64,000 nucleotides of DNA from Lysobacter ciconiae (GTDB lineage: Bacteria > Pseudomonadota > Gammaproteobacteria > Xanthomonadales > Xanthomonadaceae): assembly GCF_015209725.1 (NCBI RefSeq), contig NZ_CP063656.1, positions 1,037,001 to 1,101,000 of the forward strand. Direction: 5' to 3'. Shown piece after piece: positions 23,913-35,193 of this stretch (position 1 is its first letter; each line of letters begins with the position of its first letter). Below the pieces are notes generated by a model that saw only the letters and a program-made list of their open reading frames with translations, searched no databases and was not told the DNA's origin. Both the position numbers and the translations under genes were made by a program.

Positions 23913-24987
23913 CGAATTCCTCGTGGGATGGTCGGCCGCCTTCCAGCAGGCGGCGGATGGGCGCGGGGATGCCCAGCGTGGCCAGATCTGCCGGTGCGAC
24001 CCAGCGCGAATGGTTATTGTCCTGCACCGCGCTGCGCAGGGCGACTCCGCGCCACCGCCGGGGCAACAGGTCCAGCTTGTAGTGGCTGAAAGCGTGGGCG
24101 ATCGGTGGCAACACATCCCCATCGCCGTTGGCGCCGTCGATATGAGCGCGCAGGAAGTCCGCCACCGTGGCGTCATCGTCGGCTTGCGGCAGGGTCCACA
24201 ACGATGCCCAGATGCCAACGGGAGGACGTTTTTGCAGCAGGACGCGGCCGTTTTCGTCCTCCAGCCACATGATCCATGCTTGGCGGTGCGGCACGGCCTT
24301 CGCGGGTTTGCGTGTTGGCAGCTCCGCGGTGCGGCCATGAAGGTAGGCGGCGCAATCCGCGGACAATGGGCAGGAGCCGCATGATGGGCGGGCGCGGGTG
24401 CAGATCGTCGCACCCAGATCCATCTGCGCCTGGGTGTAGTCGGCCAGGCGGTCATGGGGCAGGTGCTGCTCGGCAAACACCCACAGCTGGCGCTCGACCG
24501 CAGGCGATCCGGGCCAGCCGTCCACGCCGTGGAATCGCGCAAGGCCCCGTTTCACGTTGCCATCGAGAATGGCGTGGCGGTCGCCCCAGGCCTGGGCGAG
24601 GATGGCTGCGGCGGTGCTGCGGCCGATGCCCGGCAGCGCGACCAGGGCGTCAAGGTCACGGGGCAGTTCGCCGGCGTGCGCAGACATGCACTCCTGCGCG
24701 GCCCGGTGCAGGTTGCGCGCGCGGCTGTAGTAGCCAAGCCCCGACCACAGCGCGAGGACGTCATCCATCGGTGCGGCGGCGAGGGCCTGCAGGCTGGGCA
24801 GGGCGGCGACGAAGCGCTCAAAGTAGGGCGCGGCGGTCTTGACCTGGGTTTGCTGGAGCATCACCTCCGACAGCCAGACCCGGTAAGGCGAGCGCGGATG
24901 CTGCCACGGGAGATCGTGACGGCCGTGGTCGTCGAACCAGTGCAGCAGGCGGCTGGCGAAGCTGTCTGCCTTGACGGTCGCCTTCAT
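23890..24987 (-). CDS. mutY: A/G-specific adenine DNA glycosylase MutY
   Basis: Removes adenine mispaired with 8-oxoguanine. The 365-residue protein carries the catalytic Glu41 (WLSEVMLQQ), the helix-hairpin-helix PGIGRSTAAAI with the essential Asp142, the iron-sulfur loop with four cysteines spaced as C-x6-C-x2-C-x5-C (CTRARPSCGSCPLSADC), and a C-terminal NUDIX-like 8-oxoG sensing domain. It overlaps the upstream AsmA-like gene by four bases and yggX downstream by 23. Confidence 0.97.
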   Translation of the reverse strand: MKATVKADSFASRLLHWFDDHGRHDLPWQHPRSPYRVWLSEVMLQQTQVKTAAPYFERFVAALPSLQALAAAPMDDVLALWSGLGYYSRARNLHRAAQECMSAHAGELPRDLDALVALPGIGRSTAAAILAQAWGDRHAILDGNVKRGLARFHGVDGWPGSPAVERQLWVFAEQHLPHDRLADYTQAQMDLGATICTRARPSCGSCPLSADCAAYLHGRTAELPTRKPAKAVPHRQAWIMWLEDENGRVLLQKRPPVGIWASLWTLPQADDDATVADFLRAHIDGANGDGDVLPPIAHAFSHYKLDLLPRRWRGVALRSAVQDNNHSRWVAPADLATLGIPAPIRRLLEGGRPSHEEFDDPYRLL

Positions 24988-26327
24988 CGGCCCGGTCCGG
25001 AATCCGGAAGGCGATCGGGGTCCGGCAGCCCGTCGCCGCCCTCGTGGTCGCCGTCATCGATTTGTAGTCGCACGCCGGTCAGGGTCGCACCGACGACTTC
25101 AATCCGTGGCGTCGTCAGGGTTCCCGTGAGGGGCGGCAGCGGGGTGCCGTCGGCCAGCTGCGCGATCCAGTCAGTCAGCTCGGGCAGCCGGAATTGTCCG
25201 TCGAAGCGGGTTTCGTCCCGGCTCAGTTGCAGGTTCAGCGGGTCCGAAAAGTCGGTAGTGCCGGCGTAGTCCACGGTGAACGGGAGTGGGGAGTCCGATT
25301 CGCCCAGCGGCGCGGGCAGTGCCGGCCATTGCGCGGGCCAATCGGCAACTTGGCCTGAGAGGTGAAGCGCAAGGGCATCGTCGAGCGCGAGGGAACCGGT
25401 AGCGTCGACTCTCTCCGGGACCTTGTCCTGCCCACGGACGGCTGCAGCCAGCGGCGCCACGACCAGGTCGCCGCCTCGATAGCGCACGCGGCCGGACATT
25501 CCCAGCGCAAATGCAATCGTGGGATCTTCGTCGGAGGGCTCGCGAAGCCAGCGTGCGTGGACGCCCAGCCGGGTTGCATCCAGGCCGATTCCGTCCGCGG
25601 CGTCGCGCAGGACTCCCGACAGGTTCAGCGCCAGCGGCATCCGCGATTGCCCGCTGCGAACACTGGCGGTGCCCGCAATGGCGGCACCGGCGCCGATCGC
25701 CGGTCGGGTCAGGGCCAACTGCAAATCGAACGGGGCGGTCGTGGTGGACATGCGCAGGCTCCCGGTCACGCGCGCAGCAAGCGCTTGGCTCGCCGACACG
25801 TGATCGGTGGCAATACCCAGACGATCCGCCGACCAGCCATCGCCCGCCACGAGGCCGCGGGTGATGCGCAGGCCATCGGTCAGCGTGGGCATGCGCAGCG
25901 GCCCGCCCTCTGGCCGGGTTGCCAACCAGTCCTGCAGCGCGCTCAGATCGAGCTGCGGCCCGTCGAGCTCGACCCGGCCGATGGTGAGGTCTTCGCCACC
26001 GGCCCACAGGGTTGCCCATGGCAATGCCAGATAAGCGCGCTCGGCGGTGAGCAGGGCCGTCGCGCTGCCGGGCTGGCGAACGTCAAGGCCGCGAACGGTC
26101 AGCATCGGCGTTCCGCGCAGGCGGTATTCACTTGGTCCCGATGCGGTGATCCGCAGTCCGAGCGAGGTTCCGACCTGATCCAGTATCAACTCGCTCAGCC
26201 GTGCAGGACGCGAGATCCAGCCGATCGACGCGACGAGGCCCAGGAGGACCACCACAGCGACGATCGCGGCAATCCGACCGCCGCGTCGCCAAGCGGAGCG
26301 GGGCGCGGGAGTGGTTTCCGCGGGCAT
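24984..26327 (-). CDS. AsmA-family inner-membrane anchored protein
   Basis: A 447-residue protein with one N-terminal membrane helix (about residues 20-42) followed by a long periplasmic region. The segment ELILDQVGTSLGLRITASG followed by LTVRGLDVRQP and LPWATLWAGGEDLTIGRVELDGPQLDL matches the AsmA N-terminal beta-rich module that contacts membrane lipid or aids outer-membrane assembly. The ATG at 26327 is 11 bases after the ftsY stop and the end overlaps mutY by four bases. Exact role unknown. Confidence 0.78.
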   Translation of the reverse strand: MPAETTPAPRSAWRRGGRIAAIVAVVVLLGLVASIGWISRPARLSELILDQVGTSLGLRITASGPSEYRLRGTPMLTVRGLDVRQPGSATALLTAERAYLALPWATLWAGGEDLTIGRVELDGPQLDLSALQDWLATRPEGGPLRMPTLTDGLRITRGLVAGDGWSADRLGIATDHVSASQALAARVTGSLRMSTTTAPFDLQLALTRPAIGAGAAIAGTASVRSGQSRMPLALNLSGVLRDAADGIGLDATRLGVHARWLREPSDEDPTIAFALGMSGRVRYRGGDLVVAPLAAAVRGQDKVPERVDATGSLALDDALALHLSGQVADWPAQWPALPAPLGESDSPLPFTVDYAGTTDFSDPLNLQLSRDETRFDGQFRLPELTDWIAQLADGTPLPPLTGTLTTPRIEVVGATLTGVRLQIDDGDHEGGDGLPDPDRLPDSGPGR

Positions 26328-26337
26328 GGCGCGCGCG

Positions 26338-27804
<1,467 letters not shown>

Positions 27805-27870
27805 CGACAGTAGGTTTCACGAATGCGCGAGAATGGCGCCCATGCTAGCACCGCCTGATTTTCCGACCCC

Positions 27871-28560
27871 ATGAAGAAGCCCGCCCGTAACCCTTCCCGC
27901 GCCGTCGCCAACGGCCCCGGCCAGGTCCGTGTGATCGGTGGGCGATGGCGTGGCAGCAAGCTTCCCGTTGTCGACTCGGCGGGCCTGCGGCCGACCCCCG
28001 ACCGGGTCCGCGAGACCCTGTTCAACTGGCTGGCGCCGGTGATCGACGGTGCCATGGTGCTGGATCTGTTCGCCGGCAGCGGCGCCCTCGGACTGGAGGC
28101 GCTGTCGCGTGGCGCCGCATCGGCGGTACTGGTCGAGCGCGACCCTGTGCTGGCAGCGAGCCTGTTGGCCACCACGCAACGACTGCAGGGCGGCCACGCG
28201 GCCAGGGTGGTGCAGGCCGATGCCATGCATTGGCTGCCGACGCAGCCGCGCGCCAGCTTCGACATCGCCTTCGTTGACCCGCCCTTCGCCACCGGGCTTC
28301 TTGAGCCCGCGTTGGCCGGCGTGCTGCCATTGATGCGGGACGGCGCATGGCTGCACGTCGAAGGGCCCGTCGACGAGCCGGTGACGCTGCCCGGAACCTG
28401 GAGCCTGCACCGTGAAGGCAGGACCCGCGAAGTCCGCCATGCCCTTTACCGGCATCGCCCGGTACTGACGGCAGGCGACGGCACCCGCGCCGGCGTTGAT
28501 ACACTCCCCATTGATCCGGCCCGGCCGGACGTCCCTGATCTGGAGCGTTTTGCCCAATGA
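27871..28560 (+). CDS. rsmD: 16S rRNA (guanine966-N2)-methyltransferase
   Basis: SAM-dependent enzyme modifying G966 of 16S rRNA. The 229-residue product has RVIGGRWRGSKLPV near the N-terminus, the SAM-binding LDLFAGSGALGLEALSRGA, and the catalytic DPPF (FVDPPFATG). A C-terminal extension of about 40 residues runs past the core. The end overlaps coaD by four bases (ATGA), the usual ftsY // rsmD-coaD arrangement. Confidence 0.95.
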   Translation: MKKPARNPSRAVANGPGQVRVIGGRWRGSKLPVVDSAGLRPTPDRVRETLFNWLAPVIDGAMVLDLFAGSGALGLEALSRGAASAVLVERDPVLAASLLATTQRLQGGHAARVVQADAMHWLPTQPRASFDIAFVDPPFATGLLEPALAGVLPLMRDGAWLHVEGPVDEPVTLPGTWSLHREGRTREVRHALYRHRPVLTAGDGTRAGVDTLPIDPARPDVPDLERFAQ

Positions 28561-29060
28561 CCCCGGCTCGACACCGCACCGCCGTCTATCCAGGCACCTT
28601 CGATCCGATTACCAACGGCCACATCGATCTGGTCGATCGTGCCGCGCCGCTGTTTGATCGATTGGTGGTGGGCGTGGCGGAAAGCCCGTCCAAAAGTCCT
28701 GCGCTGCCGCTGGCAAAGCGCGTGGAGCTGGCCCGCGAAGCGCTCGATCATCATCCCAACGTCGAGGTCTGTGGATTTGATTCGCTGCTCGCGCATTTCG
28801 TTTCCGGCATCGGTGCCGGCGTCGTGCTGCGCGGCCTGCGCGCCGTGTCGGACTTCGAGTACGAGTTCCAGATGGCCAGCATGAATCGCCATCTGATCCC
28901 CGACGTGGAGACGCTCTTCCTGACTCCCGCCGAGCAGTACAGCTTCATCTCTTCATCGCTGGTCCGCGAGATAGCCCGCCTGGGGGGCGATGTCTCCGGT
29001 TTCGTCCCGCCCGCGGTTGCCGAGGCGCTTCAGCGCGAATGGCAACGCACCACCGCCTGA
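28557..29060 (+). CDS. coaD: Phosphopantetheine adenylyltransferase
   Basis: Fourth step of coenzyme A synthesis, transferring AMP from ATP to 4'-phosphopantetheine. The 167-residue product has the nucleotidyl-transferase motif YPGTFDPITNGHIDL, ESPSKSPALPL, and the C-terminal SSSLVREIARLGG with the second ATP-binding motif. Length is typical (about 160). Translationally coupled to rsmD. Confidence 0.97.
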   Translation: MTPARHRTAVYPGTFDPITNGHIDLVDRAAPLFDRLVVGVAESPSKSPALPLAKRVELAREALDHHPNVEVCGFDSLLAHFVSGIGAGVVLRGLRAVSDFEYEFQMASMNRHLIPDVETLFLTPAEQYSFISSSLVREIARLGGDVSGFVPPAVAEALQREWQRTTA

Positions 29061-29112
29061 TCGCCGGCACCTCGCCGACGTCATATTCCAACCAACAAGA
29101 ATGGGGAACGCC

Positions 29113-29616
29113 ATGAACACCACCGCCCGCCTGATGCTTGCCGCCCTGTTGTCGCTGCCGTTGCTGGCCGCGTGCGACAAGGCTCCGACCGAGACCACCG
29201 AAGATGCCGCGGTCGCGCTTGCGCCGCTGTCGGCGCCGACCACCAACGATGACAACGAGTGGGGCAGCTACCTGTCCGCGGTGGTGACCCGCAACATGGG
29301 CGACGTGACCTCCAGCCCGTACCTGTACTACCTGCCCAGCAGCGACAGCGAAGGCTTCGAAGGCGCCCACGAGCGCCTGCGCGAGGAAATCGAGAACGCG
29401 ATGCAGCGCGGCATCGTGGAAGGCAACCTGGTGGCCTTCGGTTCGCCCGAGTCGGCGATGATGGCCGACATCATTGTTGGCGCCTTCCAGAAGGTCGGCC
29501 CGGGTTCGATGAAGGGCGTGCGTCTGCTCTTCATCGGCGCGCCCGCCGACAGCGAGCGTGTCCAGCAGGCGGTGACGCCGGCCGGTGTCGAATACGTGTT
29601 TGTCGAAGCCAAGTAA
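29113..29616 (+). CDS. Lipoprotein of unknown function
   Basis: A 167-residue protein with a signal peptide and lipobox LLAAC (Cys21). The mature part has an acidic spacer then a domain with WGSYLSAVVTRNMGDVTSSPYLYYLPSSDS and a predicted helix-strand pattern. I do not recognise the family. The ATG at 29113 has GGGGAA upstream; a second in-frame ATG lies at 29101. It is between coaD and the ferredoxin gene and could be cotranscribed with either. Confidence 0.7.
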   Translation: MNTTARLMLAALLSLPLLAACDKAPTETTEDAAVALAPLSAPTTNDDNEWGSYLSAVVTRNMGDVTSSPYLYYLPSSDSEGFEGAHERLREEIENAMQRGIVEGNLVAFGSPESAMMADIIVGAFQKVGPGSMKGVRLLFIGAPADSERVQQAVTPAGVEYVFVEAK

Positions 29617-29683
29617 ACCCTCGGCTTCATTACGAGTAACAGCGCGTGGTGGGGCTTGCCCCATCCGCGCATAGCGGCAGCCC

Positions 29684-29938
29684 ATGTCCCTCAAGATCAA
29701 CGAGCTTTGCGTCAACTGCGATGTCTGCGAACCGGCATGCCCCAACCAGGCCATCTCGCAGGGTGAGGAGATCTACGTGATCGATCCGGCGCGCTGCACG
29801 CAGTGCGTGGGCCATTTTGATGAGCCGCAGTGCGTGGTGGTGTGTCCGGTGGAATGCATTGACCCGGATCCCGATTTTCCCGAAACAACCGGCCAGCTGC
29901 TGGCCAAGCTGGCCCGGTTGCAGCAAGAACAGGAGTGA
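29684..29938 (+). CDS. YfhL-type 2[4Fe-4S] ferredoxin
   Basis: An 84-residue electron carrier with eight cysteines in two cluster motifs: CVNCDVCEPAC and CTQCVGHFDEPQCVVVC, then CIDP. The insertion between the second and third cysteine of the second cluster (GHFDEPQ) marks the YfhL/Alvin-type ferredoxins. AGCGGCAGCCC precedes the ATG. The stop lies four bases before the ggt start, so the two are probably cotranscribed, an order common in xanthomonads. Confidence 0.92.
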   Translation: MSLKINELCVNCDVCEPACPNQAISQGEEIYVIDPARCTQCVGHFDEPQCVVVCPVECIDPDPDFPETTGQLLAKLARLQQEQE

Positions 29939-29942
29939 TGTG

Positions 29943-31700
29943 ATGCGAATTGCGACGCGAACCGCAGTGGTAACCGGTTTCCTGGCGCCGTTGCTGGCGT
30001 TCGCCATCGGGGGCTGCGCGACGACCGCGGACTCTTCGCTTCGCGCGGCATCGGTGTCACGCACCACGCCAGCGAACGCGGCGACTCCGCCTGGCGCGGC
30101 GATCGCAAGCGCGCACTCGCTGGCGACCGAAGCCGGGGCGCAGATCATCAATCAGGGCGGCAACGCCTTTGATGCGGCAATTGCCGTGTCTGCAGCACTC
30201 TCGGTGGTCGAGCCGATCAGTTCGGGGATCGGCGGTGGCGGATTCTTCCTGTTGCACGATGCCAAAACCGGCCGCGACGTCTTTGTCGATGCCCGCGAGA
30301 CGGCGCCCGAATCGGCCACACCCGAGGCGTATCTGGACGAGAAGGGCGAGCTCAACCGCGACCGTGCCACCAACGGGCCCTGGTCGGCCGGCATTCCCGG
30401 CCTGCCCGCGGCGCTGGTGCATCTGGCCGACGAGTACGGCCGCCTGCCGCTGGCCACCTCGCTTGCGCCCGCGATCCGGCTTGCCCGCGAGGGTTTCCCC
30501 GTCTACGGCCGGCTCGAAAAAGGCTACGCAACCCGCAGCAAGGTGATGGAGCGCTATCGCGGTACGCGCGAGGTATTCCTGGCCAATGGGCGTGCCCCCC
30601 GGACAGGCGACATCCTCAAGCAGGAAGACCTGGCGCAGACGCTGGAGCTGCTGGCCCAGCGTGGCCATGCCGGCTTCTATCAGGGCCAGGTCGCCGATCA
30701 ACTGCTGGCGGCGGTGGCCGAGGAGGGCGGCCGCTGGACTGCCGCCGAGCTGGCCGGCTACCGGATCCGCGAGCGCGAGCCGATCAGCTTCGACTACCGT
30801 GGCTGGAAAGTGGTCACCGCGCCGCCGCCGTCATCGGGCGGGGTCGCCCTGGCGGAAATGCTGCAGGTGCTGCAGCCGTGGAACCTCTCCGAGCTCGATT
30901 CCGCGCAGCGCACCCATCTGATCGTGGAGGCGATGCGCCGCGCCTACCGTGACCGCACCCTCTACATGGGCGATCCGGATTTCGTCCAGATGCCGATCGC
31001 GATGCTGACCGACCCGGCCTACGCCGCCGGCCTGCGGGCGACAATCCATCCCGACAAGGCGACGCCCAGCGAGCTGCTTTCCGGCCAGCCAACGCCGATG
31101 GAGGATGACGAGACCACCCATTTCTCGATCATCGATACCGACGGCAACATCGTCTCGGCGACCCAGACCGTCAACCTGCTGTACGGCTCGGGCATGATCG
31201 CGCCGGGTACCGGCGTGCTGCTCAACAACGAGATGGACGACTTCGCGCTCAAGCCCGGCACGCCCAACGCCTTCGGCGTGATGGGCTTTGACGCCAACGC
31301 GGTGCAGGCGGGCAAGCGCATGCTCAGCTCGATGACCCCGACCTACATCGATTCGCCCGACAAGCTCGCGGTGCTGGGTGCGCCGGGCGGCAGCCGGATC
31401 ATTACCGAGGTGTTGATCGGCATCCTCGGCTACGACGCGGGCATGACCGCACAGGCGGTGGCGGCCGAGCCGCGCATCCACCACCAGTGGATGCCCGACG
31501 CCATCTCGGCCGAACCCGGCGCGCTGGACGCCGCGACCGTCAAGGCGCTGAAGAAAATGGGCCATACCGTGAATGCCGGCGAGGGCACCTGGGGCAACCT
31601 GCAGACCGTCGCCTGGGACAAGCGGACCGATGAGCTGTCCGGCGGTACCGACCCGCGCAACCCGGTGGGTGAGGTCGAGGTGGTGCTGGACGGGCCCTGA
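29943..31700 (+). CDS. ggt: Gamma-glutamyltransferase
   Basis: Periplasmic Ntn-hydrolase that cleaves gamma-glutamyl bonds of glutathione. The 585-residue precursor has a signal sequence with a lipobox-like GGCAT at the end, then the large-subunit domain with ISSGIGGGGFFLLHD, and the self-processing site in DDETTHFSIID, where the second Thr is the nucleophile. The downstream NNEMDDF and GAPGGSRIITEVL blocks are conserved. The ATG follows the ferredoxin stop by four bases. Confidence 0.95.
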   Translation: MRIATRTAVVTGFLAPLLAFAIGGCATTADSSLRAASVSRTTPANAATPPGAAIASAHSLATEAGAQIINQGGNAFDAAIAVSAALSVVEPISSGIGGGGFFLLHDAKTGRDVFVDARETAPESATPEAYLDEKGELNRDRATNGPWSAGIPGLPAALVHLADEYGRLPLATSLAPAIRLAREGFPVYGRLEKGYATRSKVMERYRGTREVFLANGRAPRTGDILKQEDLAQTLELLAQRGHAGFYQGQVADQLLAAVAEEGGRWTAAELAGYRIREREPISFDYRGWKVVTAPPPSSGGVALAEMLQVLQPWNLSELDSAQRTHLIVEAMRRAYRDRTLYMGDPDFVQMPIAMLTDPAYAAGLRATIHPDKATPSELLSGQPTPMEDDETTHFSIIDTDGNIVSATQTVNLLYGSGMIAPGTGVLLNNEMDDFALKPGTPNAFGVMGFDANAVQAGKRMLSSMTPTYIDSPDKLAVLGAPGGSRIITEVLIGILGYDAGMTAQAVAAEPRIHHQWMPDAISAEPGALDAATVKALKKMGHTVNAGEGTWGNLQTVAWDKRTDELSGGTDPRNPVGEVEVVLDGP

Positions 31701-31782
31701 GTCGCGCCTGCTTTCGCCCATCGTGTCGATCACCGATGATGGTTGGTGAGGCAGCGGTGGCTGCGCAACGATGGAGTCGACG

Positions 31783-32673
31783 ATGAAACTCTGGTCGCTG
31801 ATGGGCAACAGCCAGAAGCTCGATGGTGGGGCCATGTTCGGCAACGCGCCGCGCGCGATGTGGAGCAAGTGGGTCGAGTCGGACGAGCACAACCGCATCG
31901 ACCTTGCGTGCCGCGCGTTGCTGGCCAGCCCGCTGGGTGGCAAGACGGTGCTGTTCGAGTCGGGCATCGGAGCGTTCTTCGAGCCAAAGCTGCGCGAGCG
32001 CTACGGGGTGGTCGAGGATCGCCATGTCCTGCTTGAGTCACTGGATGCCGCCGGTTTCAAGCCGGAGGACATCGACGTCGTGGTGCTGTCGCACTTGCAT
32101 TTCGACCACGCCGGCGGTTTGCTCGCCGCCTGGGACGAAGGCCAGCCGCCCCGTCTGGTTTTCCCCAACGCAAGCTATGTAGTGGGGCGCGAGCACTGGC
32201 AGCGCGCCATCGAGCCCCACCCCCGCGACCGCGCCAGCTTCATTCCCGAGCTTCCCGGCCTGCTGGAGGCGACCGGGCGGCTGGAGCTGGTCGACGGCGA
32301 GTTTTCCGACACGCTCGGGAAGGCCGTGCGGTTCCATTACAGCGATGGCCACACGCCCGGGCTGATGCTGGCCGAGATCATCGGCCCGGAACGGGTCGAT
32401 GGTCAGGACATGGGCGGCCTGGTGTTCTGCGCCGACCTCATTCCCGGCCGGCCCTGGGTGCACGTGCCGATCACGATGGGGTATGACCGCAATGCGGAAC
32501 TGCTGATCGACGAGAAAAAACGCTTCCTGGCGGACATGCTGGAACGCAACGTCCATCTGTTTTTTACCCATGACCCCGGCTGTGCACTCGCCCAGGTGAC
32601 CCGCGACGAGCGTGGCCGCTACGGCACCGCGCATGAAGTGGCGGAGCTGCACGCGAGGTCGCTGGCTGCATGA
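31783..32673 (+). CDS. Metallo-beta-lactamase-fold hydrolase
   Basis: A 296-residue enzyme with the zinc motif HLHFDH (H104, H106, D108, H109), a further DGHTPG segment with His, a VFCADLIPG block (metal-bridging Asp) and a late His. This resembles lactonase/glyoxalase-II-like members; substrate unknown. I prefer the ATG at 31783; one at 31771 is also in frame. The end overlaps the next gene by four bases, so the pair is coupled. Confidence 0.88.
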   Translation: MKLWSLMGNSQKLDGGAMFGNAPRAMWSKWVESDEHNRIDLACRALLASPLGGKTVLFESGIGAFFEPKLRERYGVVEDRHVLLESLDAAGFKPEDIDVVVLSHLHFDHAGGLLAAWDEGQPPRLVFPNASYVVGREHWQRAIEPHPRDRASFIPELPGLLEATGRLELVDGEFSDTLGKAVRFHYSDGHTPGLMLAEIIGPERVDGQDMGGLVFCADLIPGRPWVHVPITMGYDRNAELLIDEKKRFLADMLERNVHLFFTHDPGCALAQVTRDERGRYGTAHEVAELHARSLAA

Positions 32674-33431
32674 GCCTGCGCCGGCTGCTGGCCACCTTGC
32701 TCCTTGCAGGCGCGGCAGCCTGTGCGTGGGCCGAGGAGGCACCGCGCAGCGACCCGCAACCGCCTGCTCCCATGGGCGAGCCGGTATCGGCAGCGCCGAT
32801 CGAGGATCCTGACTTCGGCGTGCGTACCACCCGTTTCGGGCTGGAGCGCCGGGTCGAGATGTACCAATGGCAGCGCGACGGGCGCGGTGGCTATCAGCAG
32901 GTATGGAAGCCGGCGCTGGTGGACTCCTCTGCTTTCGATGACGGTCATGAAAACCCGCGCAGCTTCCCGCTGGAGAACCGTATCTGGTGGGCGCGCGATG
33001 TCAGCATCGACGGCAAGCCGGTGGAGCTGTCGGTGATCAAGGCGCTGGGCCAGTGGCAGGAATTCCGCCCCGGTTTCACCCGCCTGCCGGCCAATCTGGC
33101 GGCGACCTTCCAGCCGGAAGGTGACGGGCTGGGAAGTGCCCTGAACCCGCTCGACCCGGGCAACGGCGACATACGCATCCACTGGCGCGCTCTGCACCTG
33201 CCGCCGCTGGCCGGAAAGGTGCAGCTGCGTGGTGGGAAGTGGCATCTGGGGGCCGGCGCGCCCGCAAAAGATCCGGTCAGTGCCACGCCCGTCGCGACCG
33301 ACTCTGCACCAGCCGGGGAGCCATTGCCCAAGCGCGGCGAGGTTCGCCTGATCGGCAAGCTGATCCTGGCTGCGGTGCTTGCGCTCGGCGTCTTGCTGGT
33401 TGGCCGATATCGCCGTCGACGCCGCGCCTGA
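32670..33431 (+). CDS. TMEM43-like membrane protein
   Basis: A 253-residue protein with a signal peptide (about 1-21) and a C-terminal membrane helix (about 228-246) followed by a run of arginines. The periplasmic part contains FGLERRVEMYQW, the pattern of TMEM43-family proteins, and further blocks around ENPRSFPLENRIWWARDV. Function in bacteria is unknown. It is coupled to the MBL hydrolase by a four-base overlap. Confidence 0.7.
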   Translation: MSLRRLLATLLLAGAAACAWAEEAPRSDPQPPAPMGEPVSAAPIEDPDFGVRTTRFGLERRVEMYQWQRDGRGGYQQVWKPALVDSSAFDDGHENPRSFPLENRIWWARDVSIDGKPVELSVIKALGQWQEFRPGFTRLPANLAATFQPEGDGLGSALNPLDPGNGDIRIHWRALHLPPLAGKVQLRGGKWHLGAGAPAKDPVSATPVATDSAPAGEPLPKRGEVRLIGKLILAAVLALGVLLVGRYRRRRRA

Positions 33432-33458
33432 CGCCGAGCCGGCGCGACGTGCTGAAAC

Positions 33459-33494
33459 AAAAAACCCCGGGCCGGCGCCGAAGCGCGCAGGCCC
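33459..33494 (-). terminator. Terminator of the catalase gene
   Basis: On the minus strand a 10-bp stem with one mismatch (arms 33485-33494 and 33469-33478) and a GCTTCG loop is followed by GGGG and six T. Confidence 0.7.
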
Positions 33495-33509
33495 GCGGCC
33501 GGGTCCGGC

Positions 33510-35009
33510 TCAGCCTTCGCCCATGCCTTCGGCGGGCTCGGGTGCCATGCCGCTGCGCACCTTGTCCTCGATCTGCTGGCCGGTAGCCGCGTCGACGTTC
33601 TTCCAGTACTCGAACGCCCGCTCCAGCACCGGACTGCGAACGCCGCCCAGCAGGCTGCCGGCGACCTGCTCGACGAACTGCGCGCGCTGGGCGTCATTCC
33701 AGACCTCGCGGACCAGCGTGCCGGGCTGGCCGAAGTCGTCGTCCTCGGCGTGCAGGGTGTAGGCGCTGCGGACCATGTCTCCGTCGGTCTCCCAGCCGTC
33801 GGGCATCGGACCGGTCTCGTCGGCCCAACTGCGCTCGCCGCTGTTGGGTGCGTAGACCGGCGCGTTGCCGCTGTGGTGGTAGGCCATCTGGCCATCGAAC
33901 ATGTAGGTGTTCACCGGCACCTTGGGCTGGTTGACCGGCAGCTGGTGGAAGTTGGTGCCGATGCGGTTGCGCTGCGCGTCGGCATACGCGAACGCCCGCC
34001 CCAGCAGCATCTTGTCCGGCGACAGGCCGATGCCGGGAACCGTATTGCCGGGCGAGAACGCCGCCTGCTCGATCTGGGCGAAGAAGTTCTCCGGATTGCG
34101 GTTCAGGGTCATCGTGCCGACTTCGATCAGCGGATAGTCCTTGTGCGACCAGGTCTTGGTCAGGTCGAAGGGGTTGAAGCGGTAGTCCTTTGCCTCGGCA
34201 TACGGCATGACCTGCACGGACAGGACCCACTCCGGGTGCTCGCCACGCTGGATCGCATCGAACAGGTCACGGCGGTGGAAATCGGCGTCGCTGCCGGACA
34301 TCTCGGCGGCTTCGGCGTTGGTGAAAAACGCCATGCCCTGGCGGGTGTGGAAATGGTATTTGACCCAGAACTTCTCGCCGGCCGCGTTGATCCACATGTA
34401 GGTATGCGAGCCGTAGCCGTTCATGTGGCGCCACGTCCGAGGCAGCCCGCGCTCGCCCATCAGGTAGGTGACCTGATGCGCGGATTCCGGGTTGTTGGTC
34501 CAGAAATCCCACTGCATGTGGTTGTCGCGCAGGCCCGAGTCGGGCAGACGCTTCTGGCTGCGGATGAAGTGCGGAAACTTCATCGGGTCGCGCACGAAGA
34601 AGATCGGCGTGTTGTTGCCGACCAGGTCGTAGTTGCCCTCATCGGTGTAGAACTTCAGCGAGAAGCCGCGCACGTCGCGCCACGTGTCCGGACTGCCCAG
34701 TTCGCCGGCCACGGTCGAAAAACGCGCCAGCATCTCGGTCGACGCGCCGGGCTGGAACAGCGCCGCGCGGGTGTAGCGCGACACGTCGGCGGTGGTCTTG
34801 AACACCCCGAACGCGCCGGCACCCTTGGCATGCGGCCGGCGCTCGGGGACGTTTTCGCGGTTGAAATGCGCCATCTGCTCGAGGAAGTGCACGTCGTGCA
34901 GCAGGATCGGGCCGTTCGCGCCGACGGTCAGCGAATTGCGGTCGCTGGGTGCGGGACTGCCAGAGCCGGTGGTGGATCCGGTCGCGGTCTTGTCGTGTGG
35001 CTTACTCAT
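33510..35009 (-). CDS. katA: Haem catalase, small-subunit type (KatA-like)
   Basis: A 499-residue monofunctional catalase that decomposes hydrogen peroxide. Visible are the distal histidine in ERRPHAKGAGAFG (about residue 60), the distal asparagine in the NNTPIFFVRDPMKFPHFIRSQKR block, and the proximal haem tyrosine in AFAYADAQRNRIG. The start ATG at 35009 has AGGAG upstream. A longer open frame upstream runs through repeat DNA and is not part of the gene. It is probably monocistronic. Confidence 0.96.
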   Translation of the reverse strand: MSKPHDKTATGSTTGSGSPAPSDRNSLTVGANGPILLHDVHFLEQMAHFNRENVPERRPHAKGAGAFGVFKTTADVSRYTRAALFQPGASTEMLARFSTVAGELGSPDTWRDVRGFSLKFYTDEGNYDLVGNNTPIFFVRDPMKFPHFIRSQKRLPDSGLRDNHMQWDFWTNNPESAHQVTYLMGERGLPRTWRHMNGYGSHTYMWINAAGEKFWVKYHFHTRQGMAFFTNAEAAEMSGSDADFHRRDLFDAIQRGEHPEWVLSVQVMPYAEAKDYRFNPFDLTKTWSHKDYPLIEVGTMTLNRNPENFFAQIEQAAFSPGNTVPGIGLSPDKMLLGRAFAYADAQRNRIGTNFHQLPVNQPKVPVNTYMFDGQMAYHHSGNAPVYAPNSGERSWADETGPMPDGWETDGDMVRSAYTLHAEDDDFGQPGTLVREVWNDAQRAQFVEQVAGSLLGGVRSPVLERAFEYWKNVDAATGQQIEDKVRSGMAPEPAEGMGEG

Positions 35010-35193
35010 GGGGAAACTCCTGGCGTCAATTGCTGGGGGGCTGAACCTGTGACGGGAGTTGCACTTCCTCCCGTTCGTTTCAGTCTGCCTACGCGGCCGA
35101 AGGCTTGCCAGTTGATTGGATGGAATGGATCGATAGCGCCGGTCTCTGGAGAGAGCGTAAATGAAATGCGTCTGCGGAGCAGCGGGTGGCGCC